A stretch of 64,000 bases of DNA, from positions 15,671 to 79,670 of the forward strand of contig CAYRGQ010000008.1 in NCBI GenBank assembly GCA_964423925.1, in the 5' to 3' direction. Positions 9,289-17,917 of this stretch are shown piece by piece; within the stretch, counting starts at the first letter, position 1, and each line of letters begins with the position of its first letter. The DNA is from CAYRGQ01 sp964423925 (GTDB taxonomy: Bacteria > Bacteroidota > Bacteroidia > Sphingobacteriales > Sphingobacteriaceae). Both the position numbers and the translations under genes were made by a program. The notes beneath the pieces were generated by a model. That model saw only the letters and a program-made list of their open reading frames with translations. It was not told the origin of the DNA and did not search any database.

Positions 9289-9320
9289 TTTGGGAGAAAT
9301 TTTGAGCGCTCGTATTTTTT
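9289..9320 (+). promoter_or_regulatory. Promoter for the DoxX gene
   Basis: TTTG at 9289-9292, a 20-nt spacer, then TATTTTTT at 9313-9320, which matches TAnnTTTG at seven of eight positions. It sits 55 nt before the DoxX ATG and is divergent from, and intermingled with, the metG promoter. Confidence 0.4.
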
Positions 9321-9375
9321 CGCTTTTACTTTTTTCGGCTGCACGGGCCTGCTCAATTCAACTCAACGAATCATT

Positions 9376-9786
9376 ATGGCGGCATTAGCGGCATTGGGAA
9401 AATTTAAGAATACGGGATTGTTGATTATTCGCCTGGGATTAGGCGCCATGTTCGTCATCGTGCACGGGTATCCCAAGATTATGGGCGGACCCGGCCTATG
9501 GGAAACCATTGGACGCGCCATGGGCAACTTAGGCGTTGACTTTTTCGCCACGTTTTGGGGGTTTGTGGCGGCTCTCGCCGAAACCATCGGTGGCATCTTC
9601 ATCGCCTTGGGCCTGCTGTTCCGCCCCACGGCCTTCGTGCTTGCCTTAATCATGCTCGTAGCGGCCATGTCGCATTTAGCGAATGGAGCGGGCCTGTTTG
9701 GCGCGGCACACCCCATTGAAGTGGGTATCGTCTTGCTCGGACTGGCACTCGTAGGACCCGGCAAGTACAGCGTTGACAAACGATAA
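9376..9786 (+). CDS. DoxX family membrane protein
   Basis: A 136-residue inner-membrane protein with four predicted helices. The N-terminal signature RLGLGAMFVIVHGYPKIMGG, and later ETIGGIFIALGLLFRPTA, are typical of the DoxX family, whose members are linked to respiratory or redox functions but are mostly uncharacterised. An in-frame GTG at 9178 would extend it into metG; I reject that and use the ATG at 9376, which starts the conserved part. A methyltransferase gene follows after 6 nt. Confidence 0.85.
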   Translation: MAALAALGKFKNTGLLIIRLGLGAMFVIVHGYPKIMGGPGLWETIGRAMGNLGVDFFATFWGFVAALAETIGGIFIALGLLFRPTAFVLALIMLVAAMSHLANGAGLFGAAHPIEVGIVLLGLALVGPGKYSVDKR

Positions 9787-9792
9787 TTAGTC

Positions 9793-10449
9793 ATGGATAA
9801 GCTGGTAGATTTCAAGGAAGTGGCCGCGCACCTTGCCAACCCCATCGGCGACATGGGGCGCTCCGTGGGCCAACAGATGAACCGCAGCAACGGCGAAATG
9901 ACTCGCCGAGCAATAGATTTACTTGGTATTCAAAGGGGAGACACTGTACTGGAAATAGGACCTGGCAATGGCGCCTTTGCCGCCTACGTCACGGACAAGG
10001 CTGCTGACGTACGGTATACAGGCGCCGACATCTCCGCAACGATGGTGGAAGAGGCCACACGCATCCATCGCGAGGCAATCTCCGAGGGACGGATGGCTTT
10101 TTCGCTCGTGGACGGAGAGACGCTGACTTTCGGCGATGCTACTTTCGACAAAATCTTTACCGTCAACACCCTGTATTTCTGGGACGCGCCCGAGCGGCAG
10201 TTGTCCGAAATTCGGCGGGTACTCCGCCCGTCGGGTATCTTCTGCCTGGCCATCGCGAGCAAAGCGTTCATGGAAACCATGCCGTTTTCGACATATGGAT
10301 TCCGACTGTACTCCGCCGAAGAAGCCAGCCAATTGCTTGCCAACAATGGGTTTACGATAGAGCAGACGGTCGTAGGCGATTATGAGACGATCGGACAAGC
10401 TGGTCCCGTAGTACGCGAGGAAATCACTATTCGCACACGAATACACTGA
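9793..10449 (+). CDS. Class I SAM-dependent methyltransferase
   Basis: A 218-residue cytoplasmic methyltransferase of the Methyltransf_11/UbiE-like type. Motif I is VLEIGPGNGAF at about 52-62, the acidic end of strand 2 is in YTGADIS, and the later FDKIFTVNTLYFWDAP and LRPSGIFCLAI segments are the usual post-I and motif III features. The substrate is unknown. It probably forms a two-gene unit with the DoxX gene. The SAM-I riboswitch lies just after it but belongs to metF. Confidence 0.8.
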   Translation: MDKLVDFKEVAAHLANPIGDMGRSVGQQMNRSNGEMTRRAIDLLGIQRGDTVLEIGPGNGAFAAYVTDKAADVRYTGADISATMVEEATRIHREAISEGRMAFSLVDGETLTFGDATFDKIFTVNTLYFWDAPERQLSEIRRVLRPSGIFCLAIASKAFMETMPFSTYGFRLYSAEEASQLLANNGFTIEQTVVGDYETIGQAGPVVREEITIRTRIH

Positions 10450-10460
10450 AGACCAACACG

Positions 10461-10492
10461 TTTGTAAATCAACAAACTATTATCGATATTTG
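10461..10492 (+). promoter_or_regulatory. Promoter of the metF riboswitch transcript
   Basis: TTTG at 10461-10464, 20-nt spacer, then GATATTTG at 10485-10492, one mismatch to TAnnTTTG. The start of transcription would fall just at the beginning of the SAM riboswitch, which supports the assignment. Confidence 0.55.
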
Positions 10493-10498
10493 CCTCCG

Positions 10499-10611
10499 CT
10501 TATTGAGAAAGGCAGAGGGAGTAGACCCTGTGAAGCCTTAGCAACCTGTTAACCTAACAAGGTGCTACCTTCTACCCGATGGCAAACACATTCGCCACAG
10601 GGAAAGATAAG
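10499..10611 (+). ncRNA. SAM-I riboswitch (S box) controlling metF
   Basis: The region has the SAM-I aptamer landmarks in order: closing stem CTTAT (10499-10503) with ATAAG (10607-10611), the GAGAAAGGCAGAGGGA segment, GACCCTGTGAAGCC, the core TTAGCAACC, then AAGGTGCTACCTTC and the terminal GGGAAAGATAAG. It binds S-adenosylmethionine and should lower metF expression when SAM is plentiful. It is placed between a predicted promoter and metF, 62 nt before the ATG. No strong intrinsic terminator is visible downstream, so control of translation initiation is more likely than termination. Confidence 0.92.
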
Positions 10612-10673
10612 TCCGAATGGCCGTTACCCGCCCTTCTCCGCCCCTCAATCAGTGATTTTTAGTATAAACGACT

Positions 10674-11630
10674 ATGAAAATTACCGAACATATCCGGCGT
10701 GCCCAGGGCAAGACCTTGTTTTCTTTTGAGCTGCTGCCTCCCGTGAAAGGCCAAAGCATCGATCATATTTACAACACGATCGATGCCTTGATGGAGTTTC
10801 AACCGCCCTTTATCGACGTTACCTATCACCGTGAGGACTACATCTACAAACAGCATCCCACCGGCCTATTGGAGCGCGTAGCCTACCGCAAGCGCCCCGG
10901 AACGGTGGCCATCTGCGCGGCAATCATGAACCGGTACAAAGTGGACGCGGTGCCCCACCTAATTTGCGGAGGGTTTACTAAAGAAGAAACCGAGAATGCC
11001 TTGATTGACCTCAACTTCCTAGGGATCGACAACGTCCTCGTGCTGCGAGGGGACGCTCGAAAAGCGGATACCGATTTCGTGCCCACCCCCGGCGGACACA
11101 CCTATGCAACGGACTTGTTAGCCCATGTAAAAGACATGAACAGCGGGCGGTACTTGCATGAAGATATTGAAGGTTGCACCAAAACGGATTTTTGTATTGG
11201 CGTGGCAGGCTATCCGGAGAAACACTTCGAAAGCCCAAATTTTCAGACGGACTTCAAATACCTGAAGAAAAAAATTGACATGGGTGCCGACTTCATAGTT
11301 ACCCAAATGTTTTTTGACAACAGCAAATACAAAGCATTCGTGGAGCAATGCCGAGCCCATGGTATCAATGTGCCCATCATCCCGGGCCTGAAGCCAATCA
11401 CTTCGGCCCGCCAACTGATTTCATTGCCCAAGATCTTCCATATTGACATTCCGCTGGAGCTGAGCGAGGCGGTATCGGCGTGTACATCTGCCGAAGCGGT
11501 CCGGCAAGTAGGTATCGAATGGATGGTGCAGCAATGCAAGGAACTAGTTGAGATGGGCGCCCCCGTCCTGCATTTTTACACGATGGGCAATCCGGGACCT
11601 ACTAAACAGATTGCCAGTCAGATTTTTTAG
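10674..11630 (+). CDS. metF: 5,10-methylenetetrahydrofolate reductase
   Basis: Reduces methylenetetrahydrofolate to methyltetrahydrofolate, the methyl donor for methionine synthesis, in the cytoplasm. It is 318 residues, a standard FAD-dependent TIM barrel. Visible signatures are SFELLPPVKG near the start, FIDVTYHRED, VLRGDARK, the IGVAGYPEKH strand, GADFIVTQMFFDN and IPGLKPI. A SAM-I riboswitch immediately upstream fits regulation by the pathway's end product. Convergent with the hexosaminidase gene, 18 nt apart. Confidence 0.95.
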   Translation: MKITEHIRRAQGKTLFSFELLPPVKGQSIDHIYNTIDALMEFQPPFIDVTYHREDYIYKQHPTGLLERVAYRKRPGTVAICAAIMNRYKVDAVPHLICGGFTKEETENALIDLNFLGIDNVLVLRGDARKADTDFVPTPGGHTYATDLLAHVKDMNSGRYLHEDIEGCTKTDFCIGVAGYPEKHFESPNFQTDFKYLKKKIDMGADFIVTQMFFDNSKYKAFVEQCRAHGINVPIIPGLKPITSARQLISLPKIFHIDIPLELSEAVSACTSAEAVRQVGIEWMVQQCKELVEMGAPVLHFYTMGNPGPTKQIASQIF

Positions 11631-11648
11631 CCCCTATCCCAACCGGAT

Positions 11649-13910
11649 CTAATAAACGACAACTTCGTCGGCCAAAAGAAAGCCGGAACGTGCCGGAGGC
11701 GCGATAATTCGCAGATAGCGGGCGGCTACGGGCTCGTCAAACTCCTGTTCAAACCGATGGAATACGAGACGTGCGTCATCGGGCGAGACGTTGTGCCCGA
11801 TGGTGGCGACTTCTCTGAAGTTCGTACCGTTGTCAGACAGCAGCACCTTGACCGTCCCCGGCAAGAAGATGCCCCGATCGGACTCCTGCATGAACCCGAC
11901 TGCAACTTGGCTAAGCTGTTCGCGTCGCTCGAAATCAATGACGACATCAAAGTCTCCCAGAAAACCCTGCCATTGCCCATCGCCATACCGCAATCCGCCT
12001 TTCTGGCCGTTCGTCAATGTCGCCTCTGCTTGCGCAGCGTAGGTATCCCACGGCGTATGGTACGTTACTTTCTTACCAATAGCCTTATGGAGGTCGACCG
12101 TGGCAGAATCAACCGCTCCTACTTGCACCGAATCCATGAAATAAGCAGCCTTGATGACGGTGCTGGCTGCCAGGTCGAAAGGTTTACTGTAGAGCGGCGA
12201 GGCGGCTGTAGGTTCCGTGCCGTCCACGGTATAGCGAATGGTTGGCTCGTATTGCTCGGAGCTGATCGAGACGGTATTATTGTGGCTATCGGGATTATAC
12301 TGCACATTCACTTTCGCATCAAACGCGGGCCGGTAATAGTTCACGCCCAAACGTTGCAATAGACGATAGTGCGCTTGCAGCCTGGTTCGGAAATCTTGGT
12401 AATCCTTCCTATCTGGGTTGGTCCACAGTAGTTCGGACAGTGCCATCGCGCGAGGGAAAGCCATATACTCGGCGTGTGCAGGCGTCGGTATATGTTCCGT
12501 CCACAAGTTCCCCTGCGCCCCTAATACGTGCTGCACTTTGTCGCCTGCCACTCCTTCCCGCGGGTTGTACTTGTAGACGTGCTCCAGGGTCGTATAACCC
12601 CCTATAGCCCGGGGTTGCGTGCGCGGATCGCTCTGGTAATAATCGAAGTACAAATGGGATTCAGGCGTCATAACCACGTTATGGCCAGCATTGGCCGCCG
12701 CTATACCCTGTGCCTGTCCTCGCCATGCCATCACGGTGGCGCCCGCCGGCAGCCCTCCCTCCATGATCTCGTCCCAGCCAATCAGCTTTCTCCCTTTCGC
12801 CTTCAGGTGCGCATCTATTCGGCTGATAAAATGACTCTGCAACGCCGCTTCGTTAGCTAGGCCCAGCGAGTCTTTCAGGCCTTGACATTTGGGGCAAGCC
12901 TTCCAGCTCGTCGTGTCCGCTTCGTCGCCTCCAATGTGGATATAGGGCGAAGGGAACAATTCGATCACTTCGTCAAGTACGCCGAAGAGGAAGGTGTAGG
13001 TTTGTTCGTTGCCGACGCAAAACTCGGCATGGTGATAAGGATGACCGGAGCAGCTCAACTCGGGATGTACGGCCAACACGGCATCGGCATGGCCCGGCAT
13101 GTCGATTTCTGGAATAATGGTAATTCCCTTGCCCCGGGCATATTCGACGAGCTCGCGCACTTCCTGCTGGGTATAGAAACCGCCGTGGGCATTGGGATGC
13201 CCTGCGTCTACATAAAGACGGCCGTTGGCCTTCCAGTCTGCCCAAGCGTAGTGCGTACGCCAGGCTGCGCGTTGGGTGAGTTCCGGATATTGATGGATCT
13301 GCAAGCGCCACCCACCATCGTCAGTTAAGTGCCAATGGAAGTGATTGAACTTGTAAATCGCCATTAAGTCGATATACTTCTTCAGAAAGGAGACGGGGAA
13401 GAAATGCCGCGATACGTCCAAATGCAAACCCCGATATCCATAGGCCGGCTTGTCTTCAATGCTGACCCGGGGGATGACGTTATAAAAATCTTGGAGGTAG
13501 GAAAGCTGCAATAGGGTCATAAACCCGCTCACGATCGCCTGCTCGTCGTGGCCTATGAGTTGAATCCCCGTTGAATCGACCTGCAACCGATAAGCGCCCT
13601 GCGCTACGGGGTACGCGGCGTGCGCCTTAATAATCCGGATCCCCTCCTGCGGAATCCGCTTGATATTGCGTATACCCACTACGGTAATGGAATCGACACC
13701 AGGCAACTGCCTGAAAATGGTGGCCGTAGCGGCAAACTCCTCCGAAGCGTGCACATCCACGATCGTAGGGATTAGGTAAGTTCCTTCGGATACAACCACG
13801 TGGTTAGGCTTAGGGATGAGCGGGATCTCGGACTGGGAGAAAGTGAAGCGCGGCAAAAAAAGCAATGTACTGACAATGTGCCAAAGAAAAACGAGGTGCA
13901 GTTGTTTCAT
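11649..13910 (-). CDS. Secreted beta-N-acetylhexosaminidase, GH20
   Basis: Removes terminal beta-linked N-acetylhexosamine from glycans or peptidoglycan/chitin fragments, probably in the periplasm. 753 residues: signal peptide 1-26, GH20b domain (about 28-150), catalytic GH20 barrel (about 155-500), a chitobiase/FN3-like region near 540-600 (TIRYTVDGTEPTA), and a C-terminal discoidin-like segment (about 650-753). The catalytic pair is D329-E330 in HIGGDEADTTSW. WHLTDDGGWR and EIDMPGHADA are further family motifs. A good promoter lies 29 nt upstream, divergent from lipA. Confidence 0.94.
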   Translation of the reverse strand: MKQLHLVFLWHIVSTLLFLPRFTFSQSEIPLIPKPNHVVVSEGTYLIPTIVDVHASEEFAATATIFRQLPGVDSITVVGIRNIKRIPQEGIRIIKAHAAYPVAQGAYRLQVDSTGIQLIGHDEQAIVSGFMTLLQLSYLQDFYNVIPRVSIEDKPAYGYRGLHLDVSRHFFPVSFLKKYIDLMAIYKFNHFHWHLTDDGGWRLQIHQYPELTQRAAWRTHYAWADWKANGRLYVDAGHPNAHGGFYTQQEVRELVEYARGKGITIIPEIDMPGHADAVLAVHPELSCSGHPYHHAEFCVGNEQTYTFLFGVLDEVIELFPSPYIHIGGDEADTTSWKACPKCQGLKDSLGLANEAALQSHFISRIDAHLKAKGRKLIGWDEIMEGGLPAGATVMAWRGQAQGIAAANAGHNVVMTPESHLYFDYYQSDPRTQPRAIGGYTTLEHVYKYNPREGVAGDKVQHVLGAQGNLWTEHIPTPAHAEYMAFPRAMALSELLWTNPDRKDYQDFRTRLQAHYRLLQRLGVNYYRPAFDAKVNVQYNPDSHNNTVSISSEQYEPTIRYTVDGTEPTAASPLYSKPFDLAASTVIKAAYFMDSVQVGAVDSATVDLHKAIGKKVTYHTPWDTYAAQAEATLTNGQKGGLRYGDGQWQGFLGDFDVVIDFERREQLSQVAVGFMQESDRGIFLPGTVKVLLSDNGTNFREVATIGHNVSPDDARLVFHRFEQEFDEPVAARYLRIIAPPARSGFLLADEVVVY

Positions 13911-13938
13911 AACATGGCCGGTTTGAGCTGGTACCTAA

Positions 13939-13969
13939 CAAAAATAGGTAATATCCGGGGCTTAAGCAA
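13939..13969 (-). promoter_or_regulatory. Promoter of the GH20 gene
   Basis: On the minus strand: TTG (13967-13969), 20-nt spacer, then TATTTTTG (13939-13946), a perfect TAnnTTTG box, 29 nt before the start codon. Confidence 0.6.
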
Positions 13970-14104
13970 TACACGCGCAGCACCGAATGTAACGAATATA
14001 TGGCGTTTTCGTTCAGGCAACATGCCGTATCAGCTGGCAAGGACTCCTCCAATTTTTGATATTCGCTCAACAAAACCCGCCCCCCAACTCTCAATATTAA
14101 TCGC

Positions 14105-14112
14105 TAACTTTG
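14105..14112 (+). promoter_or_regulatory. -7 box almost touching the lipA start
   Basis: TAACTTTG matches TAnnTTTG exactly and ends only 4 nt before the lipA ATG at 14117, so transcription would begin at or next to the A of the start codon. No convincing -33 element. Confidence 0.4.
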
Positions 14113-14116
14113 TAGT

Positions 14117-15022
14117 ATGATTGAACTACCGGTTATTCCCGCCAACCAGATGCAGCGCAAGCCAGACTGGCTTCGTGTCAAATTGCCCGTAGGAAAAGAG
14201 TACAGGCACGTCCGCAACCTCGTGGACGAGCATAGGCTCCATACAATCTGCGAAAGTGGCAATTGCCCGAATATGGGCGAATGCTGGGGCGCAGGGACCG
14301 CTACATTCATGATTTTGGGCAACATCTGCACGCGCTCTTGCTCATTTTGCGCGGTTGCTACTGGTCGACCACATGCGGTGGACTGGGACGAGCCCGAACG
14401 CGTGGCCCGATCGGTCAAGTTGATGGAAGTGAAGCACTGCGTGATTACGTCGGTAGACCGCGACGACCTAAAAGACGGCGGCTCAATCATCTGGGCCGAA
14501 ACAGTTAAGGCCATCCGGCGCGAAAGCCCCGGCACCACGCTTGAGACGCTAATCCCCGACTTTAAAGGGCAATGGGAAAACCTCGACCGCGTGATAGCGG
14601 TGCGTCCGGAAGTGGTTTCGCATAACCTAGAAACGGTTCGTCGCCTCACGCGAGAAGTACGCATCCAAGCCAAGTACGACCGTAGCTTAGAGTGCTTGCG
14701 GCGGATTTCGGCTGCGGGCCTGCGGACCAAATCCGGCATTATGCTCGGTTTTGGCGAAACCGAAGCCGACGTCATCGAAGCCATGACTGACCTTCGCGAG
14801 GCAGGGGTGCATATCCTCACCCTAGGCCAATACCTACAACCCACCAAGGCCCACCACCCTGTCGTGGAGTGGGTGACCCCCCAGCAGTTTAAGCGCTATC
14901 AAGAGATTGGCTTAGAGATGGGCTTTAACTACGTCGAAAGCGGTCCATTGGTGCGGTCCTCCTACCATGCTGAAAAGCATCTTTTTGACATGCAGCCCTC
15001 GGCTAGCGAAACAGTTAGTTAA
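14117..15022 (+). CDS. lipA: Lipoyl synthase
   Basis: A radical-SAM enzyme that inserts two sulfur atoms into protein-bound octanoate to make lipoate, the cofactor of the E2 (25491-27149) and GcvH (40638-41015) proteins also coded in this window. 301 residues. The auxiliary cluster ligands C45, C50 and C56 sit in CESGNCPNMGEC; the radical-SAM cluster ligands C71, C75 and C78 sit in CTRSCSFC. The late RSSYHAEKH segment supplies the conserved serine. Possibly transcribed as a leaderless mRNA. Confidence 0.96.
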   Translation: MIELPVIPANQMQRKPDWLRVKLPVGKEYRHVRNLVDEHRLHTICESGNCPNMGECWGAGTATFMILGNICTRSCSFCAVATGRPHAVDWDEPERVARSVKLMEVKHCVITSVDRDDLKDGGSIIWAETVKAIRRESPGTTLETLIPDFKGQWENLDRVIAVRPEVVSHNLETVRRLTREVRIQAKYDRSLECLRRISAAGLRTKSGIMLGFGETEADVIEAMTDLREAGVHILTLGQYLQPTKAHHPVVEWVTPQQFKRYQEIGLEMGFNYVESGPLVRSSYHAEKHLFDMQPSASETVS

Positions 15023-15079
15023 TTCGCCGACCTCGTAGCGCCGCTCCCTTTCTTTTATCCAAGATTTTTAGCGCGTTGC

Positions 15080-15112
15080 TTTGCATTTCGCAGTCATTTT
15101 TGTGTAAGTTTG
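15080..15112 (+). promoter_or_regulatory. Promoter of the nucleotide-sugar operon
   Basis: TTTG at 15080-15083, 21-nt spacer, TAAGTTTG at 15105-15112 (perfect TAnnTTTG). It leaves an unusually long leader of about 190 nt before the ATG at 15308. I see no recognised riboswitch in that leader. Confidence 0.55.
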
Positions 15113-15307
15113 TCCAGCTAGCTGGCAAACGAACGCGCGCAAGCATCGCGGCATCGCAGGGCTTATCCAAGCGACCGCCGATACACCACACGTCCTCATG
15201 CATCATGGGATTGTCGGCTACGCAATATACCAAAGTTTGGAGAACCCCAAAGCACGGGTAACGAAGCGTCGCGGACGTGAAAGGCACTTAACTTAACCTA
15301 ACTATAT

Positions 15308-16291
15308 ATGTCACGAAAACGCATTCTCATTACGGGCGCGGCCGGATTTTTGGGATCCCACCTCTGCGACCGTTTCATCAAGGAAGACTACCACGTAATC
15401 GGCATGGACAACCTGATTACCGGTGATTTGCGCAATATTGAGCACCTTTTCAAGCTTGAGAACTTCGAGTTTTACCACCACGACGTTTCCACGTTTGTAT
15501 TCGTGCCGGGTAGGCTGGACTACATTCTCCACTTCGCGTCGCCGGCCAGCCCCATCGATTACCTAAAGATCCCGATACAAACCCTCAAAGTGGGCTCATT
15601 GGGTACGCACAACCTGCTGGGCTTGGCGCGGGCCAAAGGGTCACGCATCCTCGTAGCCTCCACCTCCGAGGTATATGGCGACCCTACCGTGAGTCCGCAG
15701 CCCGAAGAATATTGGGGCAACGTCAATCCCGTGGGACCCCGTGGCGTATACGATGAGGCAAAGCGTTTCCAGGAGGCCATGACCATGGCCTACCACACGT
15801 TCCACGGTTTGGAAACCCGCATCGTGCGTATTTTCAATACGTATGGCCCACGCATGCGGCTGAACGACGGGCGCGTATTGCCTGCGTTCGTGGGACAAGC
15901 CCTCCGTGGCGAAGATCTGACCGTATTCGGTGATGGATCGCAAACCCGTTCCTTTTGCTATGTGGACGATCAAGTGGAAGGCATCTACAGGCTCTTGCAT
16001 AGCGACTACCCCCTGCCGATTAACATTGGGAACCCAGACGAAATCACCATCAAGCAATTTGGCGAGGAAATCATCAAGTTGACCGGCACCAGCCAAAAAC
16101 TGGTTTACAAGGAACTACCCGTGGATGACCCCAAACAACGGCGCCCAGACATCAGTAAAGCAACGGAAATACTCGGATGGGAACCCAAAGTAGGACGCGA
16201 AGAGGGCCTACGCATCACGTACGAATATTTCAAATCCCTGCCTGTACAGGAGATAGAGCATAAAGATTTCACCTACTACAACAAAAAATAA
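15308..16291 (+). CDS. UDP-glucuronate decarboxylase (UDP-xylose synthase) type SDR
   Basis: An extended short-chain dehydrogenase predicted to convert UDP-glucuronate to UDP-xylose for surface polysaccharide. 327 residues. The NAD site is GAAGFLGSH (about 9-17), the catalytic pair is in YDEAKR, where UXS enzymes typically have YDEGKR, with STSEVYG before it. GPRMRLNDGRV and the C-terminal LGWEPK also match that subfamily better than dTDP-glucose dehydratase. First gene of a four-gene cluster; its TAA overlaps the next ATG (TAATG). Confidence 0.85.
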   Translation: MSRKRILITGAAGFLGSHLCDRFIKEDYHVIGMDNLITGDLRNIEHLFKLENFEFYHHDVSTFVFVPGRLDYILHFASPASPIDYLKIPIQTLKVGSLGTHNLLGLARAKGSRILVASTSEVYGDPTVSPQPEEYWGNVNPVGPRGVYDEAKRFQEAMTMAYHTFHGLETRIVRIFNTYGPRMRLNDGRVLPAFVGQALRGEDLTVFGDGSQTRSFCYVDDQVEGIYRLLHSDYPLPINIGNPDEITIKQFGEEIIKLTGTSQKLVYKELPVDDPKQRRPDISKATEILGWEPKVGREEGLRITYEYFKSLPVQEIEHKDFTYYNKK

Positions 16292-17325
16292 TGAGCAAAA
16301 TACTTGTGACTGGGGGTACCGGTTACATCGGTTCACACACTGTCGTGGAATTACTAGCAGCTGGTTACACCCCAGTGATTGTCGACAACTTGTCAAACTC
16401 CTCCGCGGGGGTACTAAAGCAAATCACTAAAATCACCGGCGTCGAACCCGAATTCCATCAGTTTGACTTGGCCGACGACCGCGTCGTGCAAGAATTCGTG
16501 GCCCAACATCCGGACCTATCGGGCGTCATTCACTTTGCGGCCTACAAAGCGGTGGGCGAGTCCGTCGCACAGCCCTTAAAGTATTATCACAATAACTTTT
16601 ACTCCCTGATCAACCTGCTCAATGCCTACATGGGGCGCCAGGTGAACTTCGTGTTTTCGTCGAGCTGCACGGTATACGGCCAGCCAGATGTGCTCCCCGT
16701 AACCGAATCCGCACCCGTAAAGCGCGCCGAATCGCCCTACGGAAACACCAAACAGATTGCCGAGGAAATACTGGCCGAAACGGCAGGCGCCTATCCCAAT
16801 TACAATATCATATCCCTTCGCTACTTCAATCCGGTAGGCGCGCACGCTACCGCGCTCATCGGTGAATTGCCCATCGGCGTACCCCAAAACCTAGTGCCGT
16901 TCATCACACAGTCGGCAATCGGCAAACGTGGCCCTATCACCGTATACGGCAACGACTACGACACACCCGACGGCTCGGCAATACGCGATTACATACACGT
17001 TGTCGACTTGGCGAAAGCTCATGTGGCGGCCATCCGGTTGCTCGAAAAAGGCAATCCGACAGGGAATTATGACGTCTTTAACGTCGGCACAGGCAGGGGA
17101 AACTCGGTGCTGGAAGTCATCCGAGCTTTCGAAGAGGCCACGGGTGTCAAGCTCAATTACCAGATCGGCGAACGCAGGCCCGGCGATATCGAGAAAGTCT
17201 GGGGCGACGTTTCGAAGTCGACCGCACAATTAGGCTGGATGGCTGAGCGCGACATCGACGAAATGATGCGTTCTGCCTGGCAATGGGAACAATACCTTAA
17301 GGAGAACCCCCTAGCGTCCGATTAA
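16291..17325 (+). CDS. galE: UDP-glucose 4-epimerase
   Basis: Interconverts UDP-glucose and UDP-galactose in the cytoplasm. 344 residues with the GGTGYIGSH nucleotide-binding loop at 7-15, VDNLSNSS, the HFAAYKAVGESV stretch, SSSCTVYG and the catalytic YGNTK. The late GNDYDTPDGSAIRDYIHV is diagnostic for GalE. It overlaps the preceding gene by one base, so the two are probably cotranslated. Confidence 0.95.
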   Translation: MSKILVTGGTGYIGSHTVVELLAAGYTPVIVDNLSNSSAGVLKQITKITGVEPEFHQFDLADDRVVQEFVAQHPDLSGVIHFAAYKAVGESVAQPLKYYHNNFYSLINLLNAYMGRQVNFVFSSSCTVYGQPDVLPVTESAPVKRAESPYGNTKQIAEEILAETAGAYPNYNIISLRYFNPVGAHATALIGELPIGVPQNLVPFITQSAIGKRGPITVYGNDYDTPDGSAIRDYIHVVDLAKAHVAAIRLLEKGNPTGNYDVFNVGTGRGNSVLEVIRAFEEATGVKLNYQIGERRPGDIEKVWGDVSKSTAQLGWMAERDIDEMMRSAWQWEQYLKENPLASD

Positions 17326-17328
17326 GCG

Positions 17329-17913
17329 ATGTCGCTCAATAAAGATCCCGAACTCAAAAAAGCCGTACTATCCTTGCCGCAAGGCGAAAAGGATAAACTG
17401 TTGGCGCGCTTAGTGGGCAAGGACAAGATGCTGATGAAGCAGCTCAGGTTCAAGCTACTGGAGGACGAGATTGACCTAGAAGAGCGGATTCTGACCGTAC
17501 AAAGCCAACTGGAGCAGTTTTTTGACCGGCTACGCGGCTATATCCGACCGGTTAACGAACACCGCAATGCGCATTTGTTGCTGGGTGAGTTACGTTATGC
17601 AAGCGGAATCATCAATGAGCACGTTACCATCACGAAAGACAAAATGAGCGATGTCCAGCTTCGGCTGTTTCTGGTATCGCAAAGTTTTTCGCATTTTGGC
17701 CGATTATTCGAGCAACACCGATCCGGCCAAAACCGCAAGTTGCTCGAATACCAATCCGGACGACTGAAATACATCCTGGGCAAATACGAGAAACTGCATG
17801 AGGACTTGCAATTTGAATTCCGGGAGGCTATCAATACGGCATTGGCCACCGCCTACCAATCGGGCATGGCGCATTATATGCAGGCCTTAGGCCTGCCCAG
17901 AGCAGTAGATTAG
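17329..17913 (+). CDS. Conserved protein of unknown function in the nucleotide-sugar operon
   Basis: I do not recognise a characterised family. The 194-residue protein is soluble, highly charged and predicted mostly helical, with no signal peptide or membrane segment. A KDPELKKAVLSLP start is followed by basic KDKLLARLVGKDKMLMKQLRFKL and long amphipathic helices. It sits 3 nt after galE and 4 nt before rfbB, in the same direction, so it is cotranslated with sugar-nucleotide enzymes. A regulatory or nucleic-acid-binding role is possible but unproven. Confidence 0.75.
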   Translation: MSLNKDPELKKAVLSLPQGEKDKLLARLVGKDKMLMKQLRFKLLEDEIDLEERILTVQSQLEQFFDRLRGYIRPVNEHRNAHLLLGELRYASGIINEHVTITKDKMSDVQLRLFLVSQSFSHFGRLFEQHRSGQNRKLLEYQSGRLKYILGKYEKLHEDLQFEFREAINTALATAYQSGMAHYMQALGLPRAVD

Positions 17914-17917
17914 AAAA

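Noticed and set aside
9178..9375. N-terminal extension of the DoxX protein by 66 residues
   Set aside because: It would overlap metG and its promoter, and the DoxX family starts at the ATG at 9376.
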